Assembly: GCF_001854225.1 (NCBI RefSeq)
Contig: NZ_CP015208.1
Location: 496,001-560,000, forward strand
Source of the DNA: Candidatus Rhodoluna planktonica
Lineage (GTDB): Bacteria; Actinomycetota; Actinomycetes; Actinomycetales; Microbacteriaceae
Direction: 5' to 3'
Length of the DNA stretch: 64,000 bases
The notes beneath the pieces were generated by a model, which worked only from the letters and a program-made list of their open reading frames with translations, was not told where the DNA came from and ran no database searches. This document shows positions 47,346-57,956 of this stretch, one piece after another. Positions within the stretch are counted from its first letter, which is position 1. Every line of letters starts with the position of its first letter. Both the position numbers and the translations under genes were made by a program.

Positions 47346-48548
47346 ATGACTCAAGCCAATAAATTGCAGATTTCTGCAAAAGACCTAGTTGCGCCTTTTC
47401 TGGCCGGAACAGTTGCCTCGGTAACCGGAACTGCCGCGAGCATTGGCATCGTCTTAGCAGCATTTCTTTCACTGGGCGCCAGCACCGAACAAACAGCATC
47501 TGCAGTTTTCATCATGCTGTTGTTTTACGGTTTGCTTTCGGTATTGCTCAGTTGGCGATACAAAATGCCTATCTCAATTGTCTGGAGCACTCCAGGCGGG
47601 GCGTTACTGGTTGCCAGCGGTGGGCTGGTTAGTCAGGGAGGCCTAAATTTCAACACTGCGGTTGGCGCCTTCATGGTTTCAGGTGTACTCGTAGCCCTGA
47701 CCGGCTTCTGGCCGACTCTGGGGCGGCTGGTTGCATCCATCCCAAAACCAATCGCATCGGCGATGCTTGCCGGAGTAATTTTTAGTTTTTGTCTTGCCCC
47801 TTTTCAAGCCGCGTCAAATTGGCCGCTTATTGTTTTCCCCGCAATTTTGGTTTGGTTCGTTCTTTTTAGGGTCGCGCAAATTTGGGCCGCTCCAGCGGCA
47901 ATGGTCGTGGTGTTCTCACTGGTGTCAATTTTCGAAGGCATCAAGCTCGAACAAAATTCGCTAGTGCCACACTTGGTTGTTGTCGCGCCCGAATTTAATT
48001 TGGCAGCAATAATCGGTATTTCAATTCCGCTGTATTTAGTCACCATGGCATCGCAAAATGTTCCGGGAATTGCCATCATGAAAACCTTTGGTTTCGATGT
48101 CCCTTTCAAGCCAGTCATGGTTACAACCGGTCTAACCAGCGTCCTCGGTTCAATGTTTGGTGGCTTCAACCTGAACCTAGCCGCTATAACCGCAGCGATA
48201 AATGCCAATGAGCAGGCACACCCAGAGGCAGGTAAGCGCTGGCTGGCATCCGTTTTGGGCGGTGTTGAATATGTCCTTTTGGCGCTGGCCACCCCAGCGT
48301 TGGTCGCCTTCGTGCACCAGACTCCACGCGAATTAATTTTGACGGTTGCTGGCTTGGCCCTCGTTGGCACGATTACTAGTGCGCTGGCCCAAGCAACCGA
48401 AGATCCTCGCTTGAGGCTACCGGCGGTGCTTACCTTCCTGGTTGGCGCATCCTCGGTCAGTTTCCTTTCAATTGGTGCGGCTTTCTGGGCTCTTCTAGCC
48501 GGTTTGCTGATGATGGCTTGGACTAGAGAAAAGCAGGGCAAGAAGTGA
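47346..48548 (+). CDS. BenE-family transporter
   Basis: The 400-residue membrane protein has about 12 helices and matches the BenE benzoate:proton symporter family: FLAGTVASVTGTAASIGIVLAAF, YKMPISIVWSTPGGALL, IPKPIASAMLAGVIFSFCLAPFQA and YLVTMASQNVPGIAIMKTFGF. BenE members import aromatic acids, but no benzoate catabolic gene is nearby, so another substrate, or uptake for other purposes, is likely. It sits between clpX and a LysE-type exporter and overlaps the latter by four bases (GTGA). Confidence 0.86.
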   Translation: MTQANKLQISAKDLVAPFLAGTVASVTGTAASIGIVLAAFLSLGASTEQTASAVFIMLLFYGLLSVLLSWRYKMPISIVWSTPGGALLVASGGLVSQGGLNFNTAVGAFMVSGVLVALTGFWPTLGRLVASIPKPIASAMLAGVIFSFCLAPFQAASNWPLIVFPAILVWFVLFRVAQIWAAPAAMVVVFSLVSIFEGIKLEQNSLVPHLVVVAPEFNLAAIIGISIPLYLVTMASQNVPGIAIMKTFGFDVPFKPVMVTTGLTSVLGSMFGGFNLNLAAITAAINANEQAHPEAGKRWLASVLGGVEYVLLALATPALVAFVHQTPRELILTVAGLALVGTITSALAQATEDPRLRLPAVLTFLVGASSVSFLSIGAAFWALLAGLLMMAWTREKQGKK

Positions 48549-49153
48549 CCGCAGCATTTGCCGGATTAGCCATGGGGCTATCGCTGATCATCGCCATCGG
48601 TGCCCAAAATGCTTTTGTTTTGCGCCAGGGATTGGCTAAATCAAACATTGGCCTGATTGTTTTGATTTGTGCGCTCTCGGATGCACTGCTTATTTTTCTC
48701 GGTGTAGCCGGTTTAGGTGCCGCAATTTCTGCGCTACCTTGGTTGCTGCAACTGGTCAAGTGGCTGGGCGTTGCTTACCTGCTCTGGTTTGCAATTAGAA
48801 CCTGGCTGCAATCGAATCAGCACTCTTCGCTGAAGCCAGCCGCGGAAGTTAAATCAGGTCGTTGGGCTGCCGCCGCAACAGCGTTGATGCTTACCTATCT
48901 AAACCCACACGTTTATCTCGACACCGTTATCCTGCTGGGCAGTATTGCCAACCAATTCGGTCAAGACCGCTGGATGTTTGCCATCGGAGCAATGACCGGC
49001 TCGGTCCTCTGGTTCACCGGACTCGGCTACGCCGCCAAGGCGCTGTCTAAATTTGCCTCGAGCGCTAGGTTTTGGAAAATCTTCGATCGACTGGTGGCTT
49101 TGGTTATCGCCGCCATCGCCATCAGCCTGGTTTTCAATACCAATCTTGGTTAG
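48545..49153 (+). CDS. LysE/ArgO-family amino acid exporter
   Basis: A 202-residue inner-membrane protein of six predicted helices. It has the LysE/ArgO start (MGLSLIIAIGAQNAFVLRQGL) and the conserved MLTYLNPHVYLDTVILLGSI. Family members export arginine, lysine or related compounds. The GTG start overlaps the BenE gene stop. It converges with valS so closely that the stop codons overlap (TTAG). Export of excess basic amino acid would fit the arginine theme, but substrate is inferred. Confidence 0.88.
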   Translation: MTAAFAGLAMGLSLIIAIGAQNAFVLRQGLAKSNIGLIVLICALSDALLIFLGVAGLGAAISALPWLLQLVKWLGVAYLLWFAIRTWLQSNQHSSLKPAAEVKSGRWAAAATALMLTYLNPHVYLDTVILLGSIANQFGQDRWMFAIGAMTGSVLWFTGLGYAAKALSKFASSARFWKIFDRLVALVIAAIAISLVFNTNLG

Positions 49154-51774
49154 TCGGTAACCTCAGCCAAGACGATGTCTACCATGGCAAGTTCGTCGGC
49201 TTCGGCATAAGCCAAGTCGCTGATTTTGCCGATGGACTTGAGGTCAGCTTCAATCAGTCGCATCGACGTGAGCACAGCGGCAGGAGCCTGCAGGGTCGCT
49301 GACTGAATTGGTGCCTTCATCGAAACTTTGGCATCGGATTTCGCTTTACGAACCCCAGAAACTGCGGTTGTCGCCAACTCAAGCAGGCCGTGATAGCCGA
49401 AATCTAGACCGTCAGTAACTTCTTCGGCGGTTGGCCAACTAGCACGGTGAATCGAACCCGCGGCAGATTGCCACCAGCTCCAAACCTCATCGGTGGCAAA
49501 CGGCAAGAATGGTGCGAAAAGGCGAAGCATCGTGTGCAATGCCCGACGCAGCGCGAAGGCAGCCGATGCTTGGGCTTGTGCTGAATAGCGACCCTCGGCG
49601 TTGTAGGCGCGCTCTTTAACCAATTCGAGGTAATCATCGGTGAAAGTCCAGAAGAAGCGCTCTGCTGTCTCTAGAGCCTTGGTGTGGTCGTAGTTTTCAA
49701 AAGCCTCGGTCGCTGCCTTAACCGCATCGCCAAGTGCCAACAACATTGCAGCATCGATTGGTTCACTGACCGAGAACTCACCCTCGGGTACATCAAACGA
49801 AAGGGTGAACTTGGCTGCGTTCAGAATCTTGATGGCCAGTCGTCGACCAACCTTCATCTGCCCTTCGTCAAAAGCGGCGTCAGTGCCGAGTCGGGCCGAC
49901 GCAGCCCAGTAACGGACAGCATCCGCTCCGTGATTGTCAATTGGCTCGGCCGGCACGACAACGTTGCCCTTCGATTTCGACATTTTCTTTCGATCTGGGT
50001 CGAGAATCCATCCTGAAATGGCCGCATCAGACCAAGGAAGTGATCCGTGTTCTTGCTGAGCTCGCAACACTGTTGAGAATAGCCAGGTGCGGATGATGTC
50101 CTGACCCTGCGGGCGAAGATCGTAGGGGAAAACCTTGGCAAACTTCTCTGGATCGGCAAGCCAGCCACCGGCAAGCTGCGGAGTTAAGGACGATGTGGCC
50201 CAGGTGTCCATGATGTCCATTTCACCGGTAAAACCGCCAGGCTGATCGCGTTGCGCCTCGCTAAATCCGTCGGGAACATCTGTGGATGGATCAATCGGCA
50301 GCTGCGAGCTTTGCGGAACCAGCGGTGACTCAAAATCTGGATTTCCAGATTCGTCAAGACGGTACCAAACCGGAATTGGGACACCGAAGAAACGTTGGCG
50401 AGAGATCAGCCAGTCTCCGGTGAGACCGTTGACCCAGTTTTCGTATCGAACACGCATGAAATCTGGATGGAATTTGAGCTCTTTACCCAACTCGATGAGA
50501 CGCTCACGGATAGCGGCGTCTCGGCCACCGTTGCGGATGTACCACTGTCGGGTTGACACGATCTCGAGCGGCTTATCGCCTTTTTCGAAGAACTTTACGT
50601 CGTGGCTGATGCTTCTAGGCTCGCCAATCATGTCACCGGATTCTTGCAGCAGTTCAACAATTCGGGCCTTGGCTGAGAACACGGTTTTGCCAGCAAGTTC
50701 GGCAAAAGCTGCAACTCCGGCCGGCGAAGTTATCGCTTCCGGGCATTCATCGATGATTCGACCGTCGAACCCGATAATGGCGCGATTCGGAAGATCGAGC
50801 TCACGCCACCAAATCACGTCGGTTACGTCACCGAAAGTACAGATCATGGCGATGCCGGTGCCTTTATCGATTTGCGCTAACCGGTGAGCAACGACCGGAA
50901 CCTCAACATCAAATAGGGGAGTGCGAACGGTTTTACCAAACAGTCCTTGGTATCGCTCGTCATCGGGATGGGCCACAAGTGCAACACAGGCAGGTAGCAA
51001 TTCTGGTCTTGTGGTTTCGATGAAGATTTTGCCGTCGGGGCCGTTGAAACCCAATTTGTGATACGCTCCCGGCTGTTCTCGGTCTTCTAGCTCAGCTTGC
51101 GCAACCGCGGTTCTGAACGTGACATCCCAGAGGGTTGGTGCCATTGATTGGTAAGCCTCGCCGCGGGCTAGGTTATTCAAGAAAGCTTGCTGTGAAACAG
51201 CGATTGCATCGGGCGAAATAGTTTGGTAAGTCTGGCTCCAGTCGACCGAAAGGCCAAGTTTGCGCCAGAGGGCCTCAAACTGTTTTTCGTCTTCGCTGGT
51301 CAGCTTTTCGCAAAGCTCAATAAAGTTTCGACGCGAAATCGGAAGCTGATCAGCGGCTTTGCTGCTCTTGTTGTCGCCACCTTCAAATGGTGGAACAAAA
51401 TTTTCCTGGTAGGGAAGACTTGGATCGCAACGGACACCGAAGTAGTTCTGAACTCGTCGCTCGGTTGGCAAACCGTTGTCATCCCAGCCCATTGGATAGT
51501 AAACCTCAAGGCCTCGCATGCGCTTGAATCGGGCGACAACGTCGGTGTGGGTGTAACTAAAAACGTGGCCGACATGCAGCGACCCCGAAACCGTTGGTGG
51601 TGGGGTGTCTATCGAAAAGATTTGGCTTTTGTCAGCGCTGCGATCAAAACTGTAGACGCAATTCTCGTCCCAGTTTTTTGACCACTTTTCTTCTAGGCCT
51701 TCGACACCGACCTTCTCTGGTGTGGTGGCTTTTGCCAGGATGTTGATGCTAGAAGCAGATTGGGCAGTATTCAC
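49150..51774 (-). CDS. valS: Valyl-tRNA synthetase
   Basis: Charges tRNA-Val. The 874-residue class I synthetase has the HIGH-type motif HVGH (SGSLHVGHVFSYTHTD), a CP1 editing domain, and KMSKS in KKMSKSKGNV. An anticodon-binding helical domain and a short tail follow. The C-terminal coiled coil seen in many ValRS is absent or very short, as in the alternative actinobacterial type. The GTG at 51774 is chosen because GGAGA lies upstream and the preceding reading frame overlaps the divergent ileS start. Confidence 0.95.
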   Translation of the reverse strand: MNTAQSASSINILAKATTPEKVGVEGLEEKWSKNWDENCVYSFDRSADKSQIFSIDTPPPTVSGSLHVGHVFSYTHTDVVARFKRMRGLEVYYPMGWDDNGLPTERRVQNYFGVRCDPSLPYQENFVPPFEGGDNKSSKAADQLPISRRNFIELCEKLTSEDEKQFEALWRKLGLSVDWSQTYQTISPDAIAVSQQAFLNNLARGEAYQSMAPTLWDVTFRTAVAQAELEDREQPGAYHKLGFNGPDGKIFIETTRPELLPACVALVAHPDDERYQGLFGKTVRTPLFDVEVPVVAHRLAQIDKGTGIAMICTFGDVTDVIWWRELDLPNRAIIGFDGRIIDECPEAITSPAGVAAFAELAGKTVFSAKARIVELLQESGDMIGEPRSISHDVKFFEKGDKPLEIVSTRQWYIRNGGRDAAIRERLIELGKELKFHPDFMRVRYENWVNGLTGDWLISRQRFFGVPIPVWYRLDESGNPDFESPLVPQSSQLPIDPSTDVPDGFSEAQRDQPGGFTGEMDIMDTWATSSLTPQLAGGWLADPEKFAKVFPYDLRPQGQDIIRTWLFSTVLRAQQEHGSLPWSDAAISGWILDPDRKKMSKSKGNVVVPAEPIDNHGADAVRYWAASARLGTDAAFDEGQMKVGRRLAIKILNAAKFTLSFDVPEGEFSVSEPIDAAMLLALGDAVKAATEAFENYDHTKALETAERFFWTFTDDYLELVKERAYNAEGRYSAQAQASAAFALRRALHTMLRLFAPFLPFATDEVWSWWQSAAGSIHRASWPTAEEVTDGLDFGYHGLLELATTAVSGVRKAKSDAKVSMKAPIQSATLQAPAAVLTSMRLIEADLKSIGKISDLAYAEADELAMVDIVLAEVTD

Positions 51775-51854
51775 GCTGAAAGTCTCCAAAAAACGGGTTG
51801 GTAACAGGTTAACATTGTTGAGGTAAGTCTTGCTGCTTGAACTGAAAGCTCTGA

Positions 51855-54800
51855 ATGTATCCGAAGAATAAAAAAGCCTCGAATGATGCGCGCGATGGCG
51901 TGAATCCAAGTCCGAGTTTTCCAAAGATTGAAGAGCAGATTCTTGAGTTCTGGCAACAGGATTCAACTTTTCAGGCCTCAATTGATCAACGCGCTGCCGA
52001 GAATGCACAAGAGTTTGTCTTTTACGATGGCCCTCCTTTCGCCAACGGTTTGCCACACTACGGTCACCTGCTGACCGGTTATGCGAAGGACATGATTCCT
52101 CGCTTCAAGACCATGCAGGGGTACCGCGTGGAGCGTCGTTTCGGTTGGGACACCCACGGTCTACCAGCCGAGGTTGAGGCCGAGCGTCAACTAGGAATCT
52201 CTGGCCGCCCCGAGATTGAAAAATACGGCATCGACAAGTTCAACGAGTACTGCAAAACCTCGGTGCTGAAATACACCGAAGACTGGCGAACCTTCGTTAC
52301 TCGCCAGGCTCGCTGGGTAGATTTCGACAACGACTACAAAACATTGGATGCAAGTTTCACCGAAAGCGTGATTTGGGCTTTTAGTGAACTTCACAAAAAG
52401 GGTCTGGTTTACGAGGGCTTCAAGGTGCTGGCATATTGCTGGCGCTGTGAGACTCCGCTTTCCAATCACGAACTTCGAATGGATGACGAGGTTTACCGTC
52501 AGCGTCAAGACCAAACCCTAACCGTCACTTTCCCAATTTCTGATGGTCAAAAATTCGCTCAAGCAAAGTTGCTAGCTTGGACAACAACCCCGTGGACACT
52601 GCCGACCAACTTTGCCTTAGCTGTGGGTTCGAAGATTCGCTACGTTTTGATTCCTGCCGGTGAAGCAGGGTCTGCTGATGGCCTGGGCGGCAAATTCATC
52701 CTGGCAAAAACCCAAGTTGGTGCTTACGCCAAAGATTTGGGCTACGCCGATGCAGAGGCTGCTCTAGCCGCAATCGAAGAAGAGTTTGACGGATCTGAAC
52801 TTGCCGGCATTCGTTACGAGCGTCTGTTTGATTACTACGCCGATTCAGAAAAATTCGATGTTGCCAATGCCTGGCAAGTTTTAGTTGACGATTACGTCAC
52901 CGACGGCGACGGCACCGGAATCGTCCACCAAGCACCCGCCTACGGTGAAGATGACCAGCGGGTCTGTAACGCTGCCGGAATTCCAACCTATGTCAGCGTT
53001 GATGAGCGAGCCTGCTTCAACTCTTTAGTAACTGACTTTGTTGGCCAGCATGTTTTTGAGGCCAACAAACCGATTTCGCAATTACTTAAGGCCAACTCAC
53101 GTGTGTTGCGCCAGGCTTCGTTTGAGCACCCCTACCCGCACTGCTATCGCTGCAAGAACCCGCTAATTTACAAAGCTGTTTCTTCTTGGTTTGTCGAAAC
53201 AACCAAGCTCCGCGAGCGCATGCTTGAGCTAAATCAAGAAATCAACTGGACCCCAGAGCACACCAAAGATGGTTCATTCGGTAAGTGGCTCGAAAATGTT
53301 CGCGATTGGGCAATCAGCCGAAACCGTTTCTGGGGTGCGCCAATTCCAGTTTGGAAATCTGACGATCCAAACTACCCACGCATTGATGTTTACGGCTCAC
53401 TGGATGAGATTGAGCGAGACTTCGGTGTGCGGCCGACCGACTTCCACCGACCTTACATCGACGAACTAGTCCGACCGAATCCAGATGATCCAACTGGAAA
53501 ATCAATGATGCGCCGAGTGCCTGAAGTACTCGACTGCTGGTTCGAATCGGGCTCGATGCCTTATGCCCAGGTTCACTATCCGTTCGAAAACACCGATTGG
53601 TTTGAAACGCACAACCCTGGCGATTTCATTGTTGAGTATGTGGGCCAAACTCGTGGTTGGTTCTACACACTGCACGTTTTATCGACCGCGCTGTTCGACC
53701 GCCCAGCATTCAAATCGGCTATTTCACACGGCATCATCCTTGGCAATGACGGCCAAAAAATGTCGAAGTCGCTCAGAAACTACCCGGATGTAAACGAGGT
53801 GTTCGACCGCGACGGTGCCGACGCGATGCGTTGGTTCTTGCTGTCCAGCCCTATCTTGCGCGGCGGAAACCTGATCGTAACCGAGCAGGGTATCCGCGAG
53901 GGTGTGCGCCAGGTGCTGCTGCCACTGTGGAACACCTGGTACTTCTTCTCGCTATACGCGAATGCTGCCAAGTACGAAGCGAAAACGAGTTTTTCGAGTC
54001 AAGACGTGCTAGATCGCTACCTATTGGCAAAAACCAGCGATTTGATCACTGAGGTTGAAGGGCATTTCAATCGCTACGACTCGTATTCGGCCGCGGCCAG
54101 CTTGCGCGATTTTGCTGACCTTTTGACCAACTGGTACGTGCGTCGATCACGCGATCGATTCTGGGATGGCTCACCCGAAGCATTCGACACTTTGTACACC
54201 GTGCTCGAAGCAGTTTGTCGAGTATCAGCGCCGCTACTGCCAATGGTTACCGAAGAAATTTGGCAGGGTCTAACCGGCGGTCGCAGTGTTCACCTCGAAT
54301 CATGGCCGAATGCAGAAAACTTCCCAGCCGATGCCGCTTTGGTAGAGGCCATGGATAAAGTACGTGCCATTAGCTCTAGCGCTCAGGCGCTGCGAAAAGG
54401 AGCGGGTTTGCGTGTTCGTTTGCCGTTGGCCAAGCTCACTGTGGTCACCAAAAATGCCAATTTGCTCAGCGATTTTTCATCGATTTTGACTGACGAATTG
54501 AACGTGAAAGCGGTCGATCTGGTTGAGCTTTCTCTCGACTCAACATCTGAATTTGGGGTCACCAAGCGCCTAACCGTAAACTCACGCGCTGCCGGCCCAC
54601 GAATCGGGAAAGACGTTCAGGCTGTAATTGCCGCGGCTAAGTCGGGCAACTGGGTTGAGGATAGCGGATCGGTTGTCGCCGGCGGTATTGCTCTTATCGA
54701 GGGTGAGTACGAAATCAACTTGGTAGCCGATACCGATGCCGAGCAAAATGCGACCAATCACATCGGCATTCTCACCGGTGGTGGTTTCTTGATTCTTGAC

Positions 54801-55079
54801 GGCAAACTAACCCCAGAGCTTGAGGCTGAAGGACTGGCACGCGACGTGATTCGTGCGGTCCAGCAGGCTCGTAAAGACGCAGATCTCGATGTCAGCGATC
54901 GAATTGCTCTGTCGCTAACTGGTTCTGCCGAGGTTATTGCAGCAGTTGGTGCACACCAAGCCCTGGTTATGGCTGAGACGCTCACCCTTCAATTGGAAAC
55001 CAAAGAAGAGCCTGTTTCAGCCGGGGCAACCGTGGGTAACGATTTGTTTGTGGCAATCAAGGTGGCAAAACTTGGTTGA
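51855..55079 (+). CDS. ileS: Isoleucyl-tRNA synthetase, class 2 (eukaryote-like)
   Basis: The 1074-residue enzyme has HYGH at residues 68-71 ([12 protein letters not shown]) and KMSKS in [13 protein letters not shown]1 editing domain lies between them, with [17 protein letters not shown]. It is long and has no C-terminal zinc-finger pair, features of IleRS class 2, many of which tolerate mupirocin. It is divergent from valS across 80 bases, and neither side shows a T-box. The end overlaps folC by eight bases. Confidence 0.95.
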   Translation: MYPKNKKASNDARDGVNPSPSFPKIEEQILEFWQQDSTFQASIDQRAAENAQEFVFYDGPPFANGLPHYGHLLTGYAKDMIPRFKTMQGYRVERRFGWDTHGLPAEVEAERQLGISGRPEIEKYGIDKFNEYCKTSVLKYTEDWRTFVTRQARWVDFDNDYKTLDASFTESVIWAFSELHKKGLVYEGFKVLAYCWRCETPLSNHELRMDDEVYRQRQDQTLTVTFPISDGQKFAQAKLLAWTTTPWTLPTNFALAVGSKIRYVLIPAGEAGSADGLGGKFILAKTQVGAYAKDLGYADAEAALAAIEEEFDGSELAGIRYERLFDYYADSEKFDVANAWQVLVDDYVTDGDGTGIVHQAPAYGEDDQRVCNAAGIPTYVSVDERACFNSLVTDFVGQHVFEANKPISQLLKANSRVLRQASFEHPYPHCYRCKNPLIYKAVSSWFVETTKLRERMLELNQEINWTPEHTKDGSFGKWLENVRDWAISRNRFWGAPIPVWKSDDPNYPRIDVYGSLDEIERDFGVRPTDFHRPYIDELVRPNPDDPTGKSMMRRVPEVLDCWFESGSMPYAQVHYPFENTDWFETHNPGDFIVEYVGQTRGWFYTLHVLSTALFDRPAFKSAISHGIILGNDGQKMSKSLRNYPDVNEVFDRDGADAMRWFLLSSPILRGGNLIVTEQGIREGVRQVLLPLWNTWYFFSLYANAAKYEAKTSFSSQDVLDRYLLAKTSDLITEVEGHFNRYDSYSAAASLRDFADLLTNWYVRRSRDRFWDGSPEAFDTLYTVLEAVCRVSAPLLPMVTEEIWQGLTGGRSVHLESWPNAENFPADAALVEAMDKVRAISSSAQALRKGAGLRVRLPLAKLTVVTKNANLLSDFSSILTDELNVKAVDLVELSLDSTSEFGVTKRLTVNSRAAGPRIGKDVQAVIAAAKSGNWVEDSGSVVAGGIALIEGEYEINLVADTDAEQNATNHIGILTGGGFLILDGKLTPELEAEGLARDVIRAVQQARKDADLDVSDRIALSLTGSAEVIAAVGAHQALVMAETLTLQLETKEEPVSAGATVGNDLFVAIKVAKLG

Positions 55080-56445
55080 CGACCTCGACTATGAAGACGA
55101 GTTTTTAGCGGCGGCGCAGATAGTTCAAGAAAAACTACTCTCGCGTGTTCCAGAAAATAAAATTCGTCCTCGCCTCGCACCGACCGCTCGGTTGGCAGAA
55201 CTCTTGGGCGACCCTCAGAAAAGCTATCGCGTCATTCATGTCACCGGAACAAATGGCAAAACCAGCACTGTTCGCTTTATCGATCGAATTTTGCGAGAGT
55301 TGGGCCTTCGAGTCGGTCGTTTTACCAGCCCTCACCTGGTCTCGCTGAATGAGCGCATCAGTATCGACGGCGAGCCGGTAACTAATGAAAGATTGGTTTC
55401 AATCTGGTCTGAAATTGAGCCAATTGTTGAATTTGTCGATAGTGAATTGATTGCTGCCGGCGATGAGCCGCTGACATTTTTTGAATTGCTGGCTGTCTTA
55501 GGTTTTGCGATTTTCGCGGATGCGCCAGTAGATGTTTTGGTTCTCGAAGTTGGCATGGGCGGCGAGTGGGATGCCACCAACATCGCCGACGGTGATGTTT
55601 CGGTATTCACCCCAATCGGCATGGACCACGCAGATCGACTCGGTGAAACAATTGCCGAAATTGCGACAACTAAATCGGGCATCATCAAAGCGGGGTCAAT
55701 CGTTGTTTCGGCACCGCAGTCCCAGGCCGCCAAGGCAGTGCTTGACGCGGTGGCGGCAGAGCGAGCTGAAAAAATCTTCCACTATGGCTCTGATTTTGAG
55801 GTCGAATCAAGTGTTGGCTTAGGTTTTGGTCAAGAGCTTGCCCTGCGCAATATTGCTGGCTCATACGTCGAATTAAAATTTCCGATTTTAGGCCTGCACC
55901 AGGCGCAAAATCTTGCCCTTGCCGTTGCGGCTGTAGAGGCGTTCATCGGTGGCGGCGAGCAGCGGCTGATGGATGATGTGGTGAGGGCTGCCACGGCAGA
56001 CATGTCATCCCCTGGAAGACTTCAAATTATCAGCCCAGAACCACTGATTATTTTCGATGCCGCACACAATCCTGCCGGTGCTGAGATTTTGGTGGAAGCG
56101 CTGAATTCGGTTTTACCGGGTCGGGCGGTTATCGGTGTAGTTTCGGTACTTGCCGAGAAAGATGCGCGCGGAATACTGGGCGCGTTTGCTTCGAGATTTG
56201 ACTCGATTATTCTGACGCAATCTTCATCAGCTCGGGCAATTCCATCTGAAGAACTCGAGTTGCTCGCGCAAGACTACTTTGACTTCGATCAAATTGAGGT
56301 TGAACCCAAGCCAGCACTAGCCTTGCGTCGCGCTTCGGAGCTTGCTGAGCAGATCCCGGGCGCGATGGTGATTGCAACCGGCTCGATTACGCTTATCGGA
56401 GACCTAATGAGTTACGTGCAACTGGATGAGGAAGAAGATGTCTAG
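55072..56445 (+). CDS. folC: Folylpolyglutamate/dihydrofolate synthase
   Basis: FolC adds glutamate to folates and may also make dihydrofolate. The 457-residue Mur-ligase-family enzyme has the P-loop TGTNGKTS (about residues 58-65), the signature [27 protein letters not shown], and [11 protein letters not shown] in the C-terminal domain. The TTG at 55072 is preferred: AAGGTGG precedes it, the next residues [10 protein letters not shown] are a plausible start, and the frame further upstream only shadows ileS. The DUF4233 gene starts within its last codons. Confidence 0.92.
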   Translation: MVDDLDYEDEFLAAAQIVQEKLLSRVPENKIRPRLAPTARLAELLGDPQKSYRVIHVTGTNGKTSTVRFIDRILRELGLRVGRFTSPHLVSLNERISIDGEPVTNERLVSIWSEIEPIVEFVDSELIAAGDEPLTFFELLAVLGFAIFADAPVDVLVLEVGMGGEWDATNIADGDVSVFTPIGMDHADRLGETIAEIATTKSGIIKAGSIVVSAPQSQAAKAVLDAVAAERAEKIFHYGSDFEVESSVGLGFGQELALRNIAGSYVELKFPILGLHQAQNLALAVAAVEAFIGGGEQRLMDDVVRAATADMSSPGRLQIISPEPLIIFDAAHNPAGAEILVEALNSVLPGRAVIGVVSVLAEKDARGILGAFASRFDSIILTQSSSARAIPSEELELLAQDYFDFDQIEVEPKPALALRRASELAEQIPGAMVIATGSITLIGDLMSYVQLDEEEDV

Positions 56446-56803
56446 CAGATCAACCCAACGAACCCTTGGTTCAATGTTGCTTGCCTTTGAATCATTTGTG
56501 GTGTTTTTTGCAACCCTGGTGGCTTTTGGGCTAAAAGTTGCTGACGGCCCCGTAGTTTGGGGTGTAGGTCTAACCTTGGCCTTTGTCTTAATTGCCACGC
56601 CGGCTATTTTGGGAAAGCCGTTTTCCTACTACTGGGGAACCTTTCTGCAGTTGGTTGTAATTTCCCTCGGTATTTGGGTTCCGCTGATGTATGTGGTTGG
56701 AGCCATTTTTATTTGCCTTTGGGCTTGGGCAATGCTCGCAGGTAGCACCATCGATAAAGCGCGTCGGGCCTATGAAAAAGCTCAACAGCTAACAACGGAG
56801 TAA
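56438..56803 (+). CDS. DUF4233-family membrane protein
   Basis: A 121-residue protein with four predicted helices (about residues 10-30, 34-52, 58-80 and 85-105) and a charged tail. It resembles the DUF4233 proteins found between folC and ndk in Actinobacteria, whose function is not known. The ATG overlaps the folC end by eight bases, with GAGGAAGA as ribosome binding site inside folC. ndk starts five bases after its stop, so the three form one translationally coupled unit. Confidence 0.85.
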   Translation: MSSRSTQRTLGSMLLAFESFVVFFATLVAFGLKVADGPVVWGVGLTLAFVLIATPAILGKPFSYYWGTFLQLVVISLGIWVPLMYVVGAIFICLWAWAMLAGSTIDKARRAYEKAQQLTTE

Positions 56804-56808
56804 AGACA

Positions 56809-57219
56809 ATGACAGAACAGACACTTGTACTAATCAAGCCAGATGGTGTGAAGCGCAATCTAATCGGCGAGATTATCGCTCGCCTCGAGCGCAAAGGCTA
56901 CGTAGTGGCCGACCTTAAAAAGTTCACTCCTTCGCGTGAGTTATTGGCCAAGCACTATGAAGAGCATGTCGGCAAACCTTTCTATGAGCCACTGGTCGAT
57001 TTCATGGCATCAGGAGATGTCGTAGCTATCAAGCTTGAGGGCAATCGGGTGATTGAGGGTTTCCGAGCTTTGGCCGGGGCTACCGATCCTACCGTTGCAG
57101 CACCGGGCACCATCCGCGGTGATTTTGGTCGGGATTGGGGTCTGAAGGTTCAGCAGAATCTTGTGCACGGATCAGATTCTGTCGAATCAGCTAAGCGCGA
57201 ATTGTCGCTCTGGTTCTAG
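56809..57219 (+). CDS. ndk: Nucleoside diphosphate kinase
   Basis: Ndk equalises nucleoside triphosphate pools by phosphate transfer through a phospho-histidine. The 136-residue protein begins TLVLIKPDGVKRNLIGEI, contains the GxTxPxxAxPGTIRGDFG region, and has the active-site His120 in NLVHGSDS. GGAG precedes the ATG. It is the last gene of ileS-folC-DUF4233-ndk. No clear terminator follows in the 101-base gap before the convergent VKOR gene. Confidence 0.96.
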   Translation: MTEQTLVLIKPDGVKRNLIGEIIARLERKGYVVADLKKFTPSRELLAKHYEEHVGKPFYEPLVDFMASGDVVAIKLEGNRVIEGFRALAGATDPTVAAPGTIRGDFGRDWGLKVQQNLVHGSDSVESAKRELSLWF

Positions 57220-57320
57220 CCAGCCGCCTAGCGGGCATCGTTTCTGCTGATTAGCCAGGGCAAATCAATTGGCGGCTCGCAGCGAACTTGAATGATCTGG
57301 GGAAGCGTTCCGCTTTGCGA

Positions 57321-57944
57321 CTATAGGTTGCTGAAAAATTGCAACCACAAGCTCCAGAACTTGACCGCGATGGTGACGGCAATTGCCAAGTAGGTAACCA
57401 CGATGAAGACCCATTTGTAGTCAAAGGCAGCCACGAAGAAATTTATGGTTTTGGTCGGTACCGGCACGAATCCCTCGCGAGTTCCAAGCAGCAGAGTCGA
57501 CCAGAAAACTGGGATCATGCCCGCCCAAGCAACCATGCACCAGGGGCATAAGGCACCAATTGAGAAAACAGCCTGATCGAACAGCCAGAGCACGAAAACA
57601 AAACCCAAGAAGGTTCCAGCCAGGAATGCCTGCCAAAACCACGCTTTAAATTTCGCACCAGCGAGGACGGCAACACCTACGGCGATTGGGGCAACGAATG
57701 CGGCTATTCCGATAAGTGGGTTTGGGAATCCGAAAATTTTAGCCTGCCAGCTGAGCATGACCGACTTGCAGGAAATAAATGACGCAATGTCGCAGGCTAG
57801 CGAAGTTGCTGGGTCGGCTAATACTTTCAATCGATCCAAAGTCAGCATGAAGGATCCATACCAGCCAACTGCTCCGGCAATCAGTAACAACCAGGCTAGA
57901 GACTTAGGTGCTGAGATTAGATTCTCTTCGTGTTTTGCGCTCAC
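57321..57944 (-). CDS. Vitamin K epoxide reductase (VKOR) family protein
   Basis: This 207-residue membrane protein has five predicted helices. It carries the four VKOR cysteines: Cys51 and Cys59 in the outer loop (ACDIASFISCK) and the quinone-proximal CPWC (Cys133, Cys136). The invariant serine/threonine-type residue near LIGIA and the WxxY-like N-terminus fit. Bacterial VKOR reoxidises DsbA-like thiol oxidases in place of DsbB, passing electrons to menaquinone. No DsbA partner is adjacent. A GATACT hexamer ends six bases before the GTG start. Confidence 0.92.
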   Translation of the reverse strand: MSAKHEENLISAPKSLAWLLLIAGAVGWYGSFMLTLDRLKVLADPATSLACDIASFISCKSVMLSWQAKIFGFPNPLIGIAAFVAPIAVGVAVLAGAKFKAWFWQAFLAGTFLGFVFVLWLFDQAVFSIGALCPWCMVAWAGMIPVFWSTLLLGTREGFVPVPTKTINFFVAAFDYKWVFIVVTYLAIAVTIAVKFWSLWLQFFSNL

Positions 57945-57950
57945 ATTTTC

Positions 57951-57956
57951 AGTATC
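57951..57956 (-). promoter_or_regulatory. Leaderless-type promoter hexamer GATACT for the VKOR gene
   Basis: GATACT on the minus strand, six bases (GAAAAT), then the GTG start. Confidence 0.5.

Noticed and set aside
47804-48541. Minus-strand 245-codon frame inside the BenE-type gene
   Set aside because: Shadow of a hydrophobic coding sequence; Thr/Ala/Lys-rich peptide without family resemblance.
51775-51854. T-box leader for ileS or valS
   Set aside because: The 80-base divergent gap is too short, and no T-box sequence or antiterminator pair is seen.
51775-52056. N-terminal extension of valS by 94 codons
   Set aside because: The extension is Arg/Ser-rich, overlaps the divergent ileS start, and the GTG at 51774 has a good GGAGA signal.
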